Source: an uncultured Bacilli bacterium (GTDB lineage: Bacteria > Bacillota_I > Bacilli_A > RF39 > UBA660). From it: a DNA stretch of 5,448 nucleotides. The translations under genes and the position numbers were made by a program. The stretch spans positions 1 to 5,448 of the forward strand of contig CALVVP010000104.1 in the NCBI GenBank assembly GCA_944363895.1. Direction: 5' to 3'. Every line of letters starts with the position of its first letter. The stretch's first letter is position 1. Positions 1-5,448 of the stretch are shown here, piece after piece. Under the pieces are notes generated by a model. That model was not told the origin of the DNA, searched no databases, and saw only the letters and a list, made by a program, of their open reading frames with translations.

Positions 1-303
1 ATAATTCCAATATTCATCAAAATTAATTGAATCTCTTGGCTTACCAGTAAATTCACCATGATCTCTACCTAATAAACTATCAGAATAAATTATAGGAACA
101 TTATTACTTATTATACTTGCGGTTTGCCTACATCTATCAAGTGGCGAACTAACTATTAAATCTATTTTTTTATTTTTAAAATAATCGCTTACTTTTTTTG
201 CTTGTTCAATTCCTTTTTCTGTTAATGAACTATTTATTCTTCCAACCAAACAATTATTAACATTTTCCATGGTTTCTCCATGTCTAACAACATATAATTT
301 CAT
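1..303 (-). CDS. Histidine phosphatase family (phosphoglycerate mutase-like) protein, N-terminal part
   Basis: The reading frame stays open for 101 codons from ATG at 303-301 to the left edge, so the C-terminal half is missing (the family is usually about 190-210 residues). The start MKLYVVRHGETMEN carries the R-H-G-E signature: R7 and H8 would form the phosphate pocket, with H8 the phospho-accepting histidine. SSPLDRCRQTA (52-62) matches the second conserved block, with phosphate-binding R59. The HGEFTG segment (82-87) supplies a likely catalytic acid, E84. The second catalytic histidine would lie beyond the window. Members range from phosphoglycerate mutases to broad phosphatases, alpha-ribazole phosphatases and sugar-phosphate phosphatases; the substrate cannot be told from this half. 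It is probably cytoplasmic, as no signal peptide is visible. The ATG follows the TAA of the upstream gene with no gap. A weak purine-rich stretch lies within that gene's last codons, which suggests translational coupling. The family call is firm; the exact function is not. Confidence 0.9.
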   Translation of the reverse strand, partial: MKLYVVRHGETMENVNNCLVGRINSSLTEKGIEQAKKVSDYFKNKKIDLIVSSPLDRCRQTASIISNNVPIIYSDSLLGRDHGEFTGKPRDSINFDEYWNY

Positions 304-795
304 TTACTCATCCCAATCTATTACCTTACAAAATGGATTATCTGATTCATAACCAGAATCAGGCTTCATAAATATATCCAATAAAAATGCTATAATAATT
401 GGAATAATAAATAATAATGCTGCAGCTATTAATCTTGTCAAAAATCTTTTAAAAGCTGTTTTCATTTCTTTATCAGCATCACCATTTACTATAACCTTAA
501 CAAAATCAATTGTTCCTAATCCTAATGCTAATAAAGGTCCAGCTATTTTAATTATATCTAAGACTAAATTTAATTTTTCTGCAAGTTCATCAGTTATTAT
601 GCCACAACCATCTTCTAAATCATTTATTATTCCTTGATTTACCAATTCTTTATAAAAATTATTAAAACTTGTACATTCAGCCATTCTTTCTTCCATACCT
701 TCAGCATCCTTACTAGTTGGATAAAGACTATAAACTTCATTACAATAACTTCTAATATTTTTTATTCCTTTTTCAGTTAAATAACTTGCATTTTT
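304..795 (-). repeat. Paralogous C-terminal module, copy 1 (after lysS)
   Basis: This segment encodes the last 163 residues of the surface protein and aligns with copy 2 over its whole length with few gaps. The best-conserved parts are LDIIKIAGPLLALGLGT (17 identical residues), GDADKEMK, FKRF, TRLI and NPFC. DNA identity is patchy: 17 bases in a row are shared around GGTCCAGCTATTTTAAT on the plus strand, while nearby Leu and Gly codons differ at third positions. That points to an old duplication held by selection on the protein. Confidence 0.85.
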
Positions 796-1977
796 TTCAC
801 ATGCACTATGATCATTAGAACATAAATCATAACTTTCTGTTACATCATTTAATGTAGCATTCTTATTACTACCTATAGTTAATTTAATATTCATAGCTGA
901 AGAACTTAAATTTGATAAAGGTGCTTTCAATTGGCTTAGCAAATTAGAAAAATTTTCTCCTTGAATAACTTTATTATCATTTTCACTTTCTTCACCACTT
1001 TGAATATCACACTCGCTCAATGTATATTTATATTTTTTTGTTTTAATTGTTTGCGGACATGACTTTTGACCAGATAAAGCTTCTATTTTGTCAAATAAAT
1101 TATCTCCAGCAGTTCCAAAATATGCATTTGTATATCCTTCTTGTTTAAATGTATTATTACTATACCTATTTAAAATAAAGTATGTTCCATTATCTTTATT
1201 TATTGTATAACAACAATGTTCAACAACAGTTACATTTGTTTTTTTATAAACTCCTACTAAATTTGTTAAATTAGCAAGAACTAATGATTCACTTTTTTGA
1301 AAACAACCACTTTTTGTTTCGCCATCTAAACATGCAACACCAACATCTATTTCAGAACTACTAACACGCCCCATTCTATAATATAGCGTTGATGAAGGAT
1401 ATAGATAAGATGCACTATTATTTAAAAACATATACCTATAATTTATAAATGTCGTATTAGCACTAAGTGGACCATAATTATAATCTCCTGTTGCTTTATA
1501 AAATAATCCTATTTGAACTTTATTAGAATTTAAAGTTACTCTAACATAAGAATCATATTCATATCCACCAGAACCACCATTATTCAAAATATTTTGCCTT
1601 GCTTTATCAGTAACTTTATATCCAAGATAACCATAAACAAAATCTAAATTTGCATAATCATAATTTTTATAATTAGATTCAGTAACTACCACATAATCAG
1701 TACTAACATATATAACATCTAAATCAGCTGGTTTTATATCAATTTGATTACTATTTAGATCGTAATAATCATATAGTGAATTAGGGTCATCTGATAAACT
1801 ATTTGAAAATGATTTTCTATCAACATTATAAAAAATTGGACATGTTCCATCATATGAAACAGTAATGGTTTTTCCACCATAAATAGATTTATAATTACAA
1901 GATTTAGCTTCTGCAAAATTTACATCACTCAAAAAAAATAAACAGATGAAAAACATTAAATAAAATATTTTTTTCAT
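304..1977 (-). CDS. Exported cysteine-rich surface protein with C-terminal pilin-like two-helix membrane module
   Basis: This is a complete 557-residue protein. I chose the ATG at 1977-1975 because AGGTGG lies 5 nt upstream and a signal peptide follows at once: MKK, a hydrophobic core, then A-E-A with likely cleavage after residue 24. A GTG at 1986 would add three residues but overlaps that ribosome binding site. The mature protein begins with a Tyr/Asn/Ser-rich, beta-looking ectodomain (25 to about 380) with cysteines at 27, 46, 216, 225, 255, 256, 307 and 323. The conserved module spans about 395-557, with the six shared cysteines at 386, 393, 412, 435, 458 and 550. Hydrophobic helices run about 471-497 and 513-537, separated by a loop rich in Lys/Arg. 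The tail is DNPFCKVIDWDE. The 14 mature cysteines all lie on the predicted outer side, which fits disulfide bonding. Full-length function is not recognised. The hairpin recalls type IV secretion pilins (VirB2/TrbC type), but those are about 100 residues, so a surface adhesin or minor pilin-like role is inference. It is a paralog of the gene beyond lysS. Confidence 0.85.
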   Translation of the reverse strand: MKKIFYLMFFICLFFLSDVNFAEAKSCNYKSIYGGKTITVSYDGTCPIFYNVDRKSFSNSLSDDPNSLYDYYDLNSNQIDIKPADLDVIYVSTDYVVVTESNYKNYDYANLDFVYGYLGYKVTDKARQNILNNGGSGGYEYDSYVRVTLNSNKVQIGLFYKATGDYNYGPLSANTTFINYRYMFLNNSASYLYPSSTLYYRMGRVSSSEIDVGVACLDGETKSGCFQKSESLVLANLTNLVGVYKKTNVTVVEHCCYTINKDNGTYFILNRYSNNTFKQEGYTNAYFGTAGDNLFDKIEALSGQKSCPQTIKTKKYKYTLSECDIQSGEESENDNKVIQGENFSNLLSQLKAPLSNLSSSAMNIKLTIGSNKNATLNDVTESYDLCSNDHSACEKNASYLTEKGIKNIRSYCNEVYSLYPTSKDAEGMEERMAECTSFNNFYKELVNQGIINDLEDGCGIITDELAEKLNLVLDIIKIAGPLLALGLGTIDFVKVIVNGDADKEMKTAFKRFLTRLIAAALLFIIPIIIAFLLDIFMKPDSGYESDNPFCKVIDWDE

Positions 1978-1982
1978 TTTAA

Positions 1983-1988
1983 CCACCT
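1983..1988 (-). promoter_or_regulatory. Ribosome binding site AGGTGG deciding the start of the surface-protein gene
   Basis: AGGTGG on the minus strand overlaps the lysS TAG stop codon (1989-1987) and sits 5 nt before ATG at 1977. This spacing favours ATG over the in-frame GTG at 1986-1984, which lies within the site itself. The overlap with the upstream stop suggests that translation of this gene is coupled to lysS. Confidence 0.75.
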
Positions 1989-3468
1989 AATTTTTATTCT
2001 TCATATGTGGGAATAAAATAACTTCTCTTATATTTTCTTGATTAGTAATCATCATAACTAATCTATCAATTCCCATTCCCATACCGCCAGCAGGAGGCAT
2101 ACCATACTCTAAAGCTTCAATATAATCAATATCCATTTCATTAGCTTCTTCATTACCTAATTCTTTTTCTTTTAATTGATTTTCGAATCTTTCATATTGA
2201 TCAATTGGATCGTTTAATTCTGTAAACGCATTAGCATATTCACTACCACAAATGAATAATTCAAATCTTTGAGTAAATCTAGGATCTTTAGGATCTTTTT
2301 TAGCAAGTGGACTTATTTCAATTGGATGGCCATAAACAAATGTTGGTTCAACGATTGTTTCTTCAACAAATTTTTCATAAAAAGCGTTAACTATATGACC
2401 ATAACTAAAATGATTTTCTATTTCAACATCGTTTTCTAAAGCTAATTTTTTAGCTTCTTCTAAAGTATTTACCTTAAAGAAATCAATACCAGTTTTTTCT
2501 TTAATTAAATCTACCATATGAGCTCTTTTAAATTTTGGTTTTAAAGATATATTATGACCTTTCCAAGTTATATCATATGTTCCTAATACATCCATAGCCA
2601 CATTACTAATAATACCTTCTGTTAAATCCATCATACCTTCTAAATCACTATAAGCTTTATATACTTCAATGGTAGTGAATTCTGGGTTGTGATTACGATC
2701 CATTCCTTCATTTCTAAATAATCGACCAATTTCATAAACGGCATCCATACCACCAACTAATAAACGTTTAAGTGGTAATTCAGTAGCGATTCTTAAATAA
2801 AATTCCATATCTAAAGTATTATGATGTGTGATGAAAGGTCTAGCAGCGGCTCCTCCTAAAGTAGCTTGTAAAACTGGTGTTTCAACTTCTGTATAACCTA
2901 AATTATCAAGATAGTATTGGATTGATCTAATTATTTTAGGACGCATGAAAGCAACACGTCTTGCTTCTTCATTCATAATTAAATCAACATATCTTCTTCT
3001 AAATCTTTCTTCGACATCAACTAAGCCATGATACTTATCAGGTAATGGTCTTAAAGCTTTTACTAAATGAACATATTTAGTAGCTTTAACTGATAGTTCG
3101 CCCATATTAGTGCGCATAACAGTTCCTTCAATACCAACAATATCGCCTAAATCGGCTTTTTCAAATAAAGCGTATTGTTCTTCGCCAACATTATCTAATT
3201 TAACATATATTTGAATTTGTCCAAATTTATCTTGAATATGCATAAATCCCGCTTTACCTTTACCACGTTTTGTCATAATTCTTCCAGCTACAACTACTGG
3301 AATATCAACTTCGTGTAATTCTTCTTTTGTTTTATCAGCGTATTTTTCTTTAATCTCTTTTGAATTAGAAGTCACATCAAATCTAGATCCAAATGGATCG
3401 ATACCCAAACTTTCTAATTCTTTTAATTTTTCTCTTCTTACTAATTCTTGTTCTGTAAATTCTCTCAT
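1987..3468 (-). CDS. lysS: Lysyl-tRNA synthetase, class II
   Basis: This cytoplasmic enzyme charges tRNA-Lys with lysine using ATP. The 493-residue length is the usual bacterial size. An OB-fold anticodon-binding domain occupies about 55-135 (VVVAGRIMTKRGKGKAGFMH). The class II catalytic core follows: motif 1 at about 157-198, ending in VETP; the substrate-binding stretch ARPFITHHNTLD (209-220); YLRIATELPLKRL (224-236); motif 2 FRNEGMDRNHNPEFT (251-265); EISPLAK (384-390); ELNDP (417-421); and motif 3 around GMGMGIDRL (462-470). No key residue appears lost, so it should be active. ATG at 3468 has GAGGAG 6 nt upstream. Only 18 nt separate it from the preceding gene, leaving no room for a T-box leader or its own terminator directly upstream, so it probably depends on a promoter further up the operon. 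Its position between two paralogous surface-protein genes is unusual. Confidence 0.98.
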   Translation of the reverse strand: MREFTEQELVRREKLKELESLGIDPFGSRFDVTSNSKEIKEKYADKTKEELHEVDIPVVVAGRIMTKRGKGKAGFMHIQDKFGQIQIYVKLDNVGEEQYALFEKADLGDIVGIEGTVMRTNMGELSVKATKYVHLVKALRPLPDKYHGLVDVEERFRRRYVDLIMNEEARRVAFMRPKIIRSIQYYLDNLGYTEVETPVLQATLGGAAARPFITHHNTLDMEFYLRIATELPLKRLLVGGMDAVYEIGRLFRNEGMDRNHNPEFTTIEVYKAYSDLEGMMDLTEGIISNVAMDVLGTYDITWKGHNISLKPKFKRAHMVDLIKEKTGIDFFKVNTLEEAKKLALENDVEIENHFSYGHIVNAFYEKFVEETIVEPTFVYGHPIEISPLAKKDPKDPRFTQRFELFICGSEYANAFTELNDPIDQYERFENQLKEKELGNEEANEMDIDYIEALEYGMPPAGGMGMGIDRLVMMITNQENIREVILFPHMKNKN

Positions 3469-3474
3469 TATTAT

Positions 3475-3480
3475 CTCCTC
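3475..3480 (-). promoter_or_regulatory. Ribosome binding site GAGGAG of lysS
   Basis: GAGGAG on the minus strand lies 6 nt before the lysS ATG (3468-3466), inside the 18-nt gap after the TAA of the upstream surface-protein gene. It is a strong canonical site and the only recognisable signal in this gap. Confidence 0.85.
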
Positions 3481-3486
3481 AATTCT

Positions 3487-3981
3487 TTACTCTTTAAAAT
3501 CTACAACTCCACAAAATGGATTATCCACATCATAGCCATTTTGATTACCTAAAAACATATCCATTAAGAAAGCTAATATAAATGGTACTAAAAATAATAA
3601 TGCTGCTGATATAAGTCTAGTTGAAAAACGTTTAAAGGTATTTTTCATTTCTTTATCGGCATCACCGCTAGCGACTGTTCTAATAAAATCTAAAGTACCT
3701 AAACCTAAAGCAAGTAATGGTCCAGCTATTTTAATAATATCTAAAAACCATATTAATTTTTCGACAAATTCATTAGATAAAACATCACAATCGACTGTTA
3801 AATCGTCAATTATACCATTAGATACTAAACTTTCATAAAATTTATGAAACTGAATACATTCTTCCATTCTACCAATATATGAAGAATTATTTAATTTAGT
3901 ACTATTGTATCCACCATATATTTCATTGCAATAAGTAACAATTTCTTTTATCTTTTTTTCAGTAACATAAGTTATAGATTT
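3487..3981 (-). repeat. Paralogous C-terminal module, copy 2 (before lysS)
   Basis: This segment encodes the last 164 residues of the upstream surface protein and is the partner of the module at 304-795. Shared landmarks in order are TEK-x-IK, YCNE, RM-x-EC, FY-x-x-LV, GII-x-DL, the first helix with LDIIKIAGP, the loop GDADKEMK, the second helix with AALLF, and DNPFC. Both copies end within 20 nt of the next gene, so the duplication keeps the full C-terminus intact. Confidence 0.85.
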
Positions 3982-5448
3982 TTGACATTCCTCATCATTA
4001 CAAGAAAAACCTGTTTTTATATTCCAACCATTTTCACATTGATTATTTATTAAATTAGTTATTTTAAAAGTTTCTTTGCTAGAACCATTATAATCATAAA
4101 AAGTAATATTTTCTGTTAAATTAAGTGCGCTATTAGTTGTTAAAGCGTTTAATCGATCACCTAATTCACACATCATAAATTTATACATATACCCATTATA
4201 TTTAGACATTCCTAGTTCAATAGTTGTACGATCCATTTCATTAAGTACAGCATTTTGAACTAACCTAGTTGAACCGGAAAATTGGGTTGCTGATATTTTG
4301 CAATCAGTCGTATCGCCATTTAAACAGTCGGTATATAAATATGGCAAATCATCACAAGATTCCATTAGTTTTCCACTTGGAATATCTATTTCTCCAGGCA
4401 TTGGAATACCTTCTGGACTCGTATCGTTTATAAAAATTTGGTAAAATGACGACTCCCCAAACGGTTTAGTTTCTCTAACTGAATAATACCAATTATCTAA
4501 ATTCTCCGCCATTTCCGATTCAATTCCATAATTACAAATTTGACCTTGTTCATCTTCACCTTTATCAAAATCGATGAAACTAGCACTTTTAGTTAAACTA
4601 TAAGCTTCTTGATATTCTGCATTGTTAACTTCTTCCATCAAAGCATCTAAATCAGAAACAGTTTTTGAATCTAAATAACGATCTAATTCACTAGTTGGAA
4701 AGCCTATAGCCACTTGTGAGTCCCAAACATGGGTTGATGACCAAGCAGGAGTTAAAGATTCTGAACTATAACCTAACATTATCATTGTTGGACAAGAAAA
4801 TGCTTTAGTTTCGCTATACCAAAATACTCGTGGGTTTAATAAATCATATACTTCTAAAGATTGCATCATCCCCGCTAAAGAATACCAACCATTAGCATCA
4901 GCTGAAACATCACCTTCATAAAAATATTTAATATTACCACTACTTTCACCCATTAATGAATAACTATAACCATCGCCTTCTTTTTCTAAACGATAAATAA
5001 TTGTATCGGGAGCAAGAGTTCCTTCAATATTTCCTTGATAAGTACAAACTAACTCATTTAATATAGCATTATTTGAAGTATCTTGATAATTTTCTACAAG
5101 GCTAAGACGCGCTATTTTATCAGTTCCACTTATACTTTGATTACTACTATTACTAAAAAACCATTTGTCTAATCCCGCAGGAGCTTGCCAATAAAGATAA
5201 TTAAAGCAGCCTTCTTCCTCAATTATTTCATGATTAAGTTTATCTCCATCATAAGGACTATTACTGTCTTTTACTTTAATTGTCGCACCAAAATCATAAG
5301 AAGTCCACAAATCGTCGTTGCCATAATTCTTATTCAATTTATCAACTCTTACATCATCTAATGGTTGAATATAAACAGAATCTGAATCATAAATACGGAC
5401 AAATACTTTAAATTTTGAACCATCATCATTTTTTCCTTCATACATACA
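3487..5448 (-). CDS. Exported cysteine-rich surface protein, paralog of the gene after lysS; N-terminus beyond window
   Basis: The frame is open from the right edge to TAA at 3489-3487. An ATG occurs at 5445, but it is preceded in frame by a Cys codon at the very edge, no signal peptide follows, and no ribosome binding site can be seen. The true start and signal peptide probably lie outside the window. Numbering from that Met, the ectodomain (1 to about 480) holds three motifs that start with Cys-x-Tyr, at the edge Cys, C134 and C304. They are followed 60-85 residues later by C80, C218 (CPT) and C364. The shared C-terminal module begins near 480, with conserved cysteines at 482, 487, 506, 530, 553 and 645. 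Hydrophobic helices at about 564-592 and 608-632 flank the basic loop KEMKNTFKRFSTR, and the tail is DNPFCGVVDFKE. The 16 visible cysteines all fall on the predicted outer side. It lies 18 nt ahead of lysS. Full-length function is unknown; a pilin-like membrane anchor carrying an extracellular binding region is inference. Confidence 0.8.
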   Translation of the reverse strand, partial: CMYEGKNDDGSKFKVFVRIYDSDSVYIQPLDDVRVDKLNKNYGNDDLWTSYDFGATIKVKDSNSPYDGDKLNHEIIEEEGCFNYLYWQAPAGLDKWFFSNSSNQSISGTDKIARLSLVENYQDTSNNAILNELVCTYQGNIEGTLAPDTIIYRLEKEGDGYSYSLMGESSGNIKYFYEGDVSADANGWYSLAGMMQSLEVYDLLNPRVFWYSETKAFSCPTMIMLGYSSESLTPAWSSTHVWDSQVAIGFPTSELDRYLDSKTVSDLDALMEEVNNAEYQEAYSLTKSASFIDFDKGEDEQGQICNYGIESEMAENLDNWYYSVRETKPFGESSFYQIFINDTSPEGIPMPGEIDIPSGKLMESCDDLPYLYTDCLNGDTTDCKISATQFSGSTRLVQNAVLNEMDRTTIELGMSKYNGYMYKFMMCELGDRLNALTTNSALNLTENITFYDYNGSSKETFKITNLINNQCENGWNIKTGFSCNDEECQKSITYVTEKKIKEIVTYCNEIYGGYNSTKLNNSSYIGRMEECIQFHKFYESLVSNGIIDDLTVDCDVLSNEFVEKLIWFLDIIKIAGPLLALGLGTLDFIRTVASGDADKEMKNTFKRFSTRLISAALLFLVPFILAFLMDMFLGNQNGYDVDNPFCGVVDFKE

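Noticed and set aside
1894..1977. Lipoprotein signal for the downstream surface protein
   Set aside because: The first mature cysteine is preceded by A-K-S with no hydrophobic residue at the lipobox -3 position; cleavage after A-E-A fits better.
1978..1986. GTG at 1986 as start of the downstream surface protein
   Set aside because: It overlaps the AGGTGG ribosome binding site, and ATG at 1977 has correct spacing and begins a normal signal peptide (MKK...).
3469..3486. T-box leader, promoter or terminator upstream of lysS
   Set aside because: The gap is 18 nt and holds only the ribosome binding site; no hairpin or -10/-35 pair fits.
1..5448. Mycoplasma-type code with TGA as Trp
   Set aside because: Trp is TGG where I checked it (for example in lysS and at the end of the downstream surface protein), and the long frames contain no in-frame TGA.
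1..5448. Genes on the plus strand, RNA genes, CRISPR array or insertion sequence
   Set aside because: The minus-strand genes fill the window nearly completely. I saw no plus-strand frame with protein-like composition, no tRNA-like fold, no regularly spaced repeat and no terminal inverted repeat.

Overview
This window is a very AT-rich (about 30% G+C by eye) segment in which every gene lies on the minus strand. They are packed with almost no intergenic DNA, so it reads from right to left as part of one operon. Trp is encoded by TGG in lysS and in the two surface-protein genes, so the standard bacterial code is used. The purine-rich ribosome binding sites, low GC and lysyl-tRNA synthetase type suggest a low-GC Firmicute/Bacilli lineage, perhaps an uncultured gut or host-associated group related to the Mollicutes but not using code 4. 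That placement is inference; no taxonomic marker was compared.

Layout in transcription order: (1) 5448-3487, a large exported, cysteine-rich, membrane-anchored protein whose N-terminus runs off the right edge. (2) 3468-1987, lysS, complete class II lysyl-tRNA synthetase. (3) 1977-304, a second large exported cysteine-rich protein, complete with signal peptide and paralogous to the first. (4) 303-1 and beyond, the N-terminal half of a histidine-phosphatase (phosphoglycerate-mutase-like) enzyme, cut by the left edge. Junctions are 18 nt, 9 nt and 0 nt, with no room for a terminator or an independent leader. No stretch over 300 bases lacks a gene.

The unusual part is the pair of paralogs on either side of lysS. 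Both end in the same module of about 163 residues: six conserved cysteines, a hydrophobic hairpin with a basic loop, and a tail ending in NPFC-x-V-x-D-x-x-E. Predicted topology puts the ectodomain and tail outside and the basic loop inside. That resembles the two-helix pilins of type IV secretion and conjugation systems (VirB2/TrbC/TraA-like), here fused to a large variable ectodomain. The ectodomains carry a loosely repeated motif that starts with Cys-x-Tyr and ends with another cysteine, often Cys-Pro. I recognise no named family for the full-length proteins. The housekeeping enzymes (lysS, phosphatase) have no obvious functional link to them beyond co-transcription.
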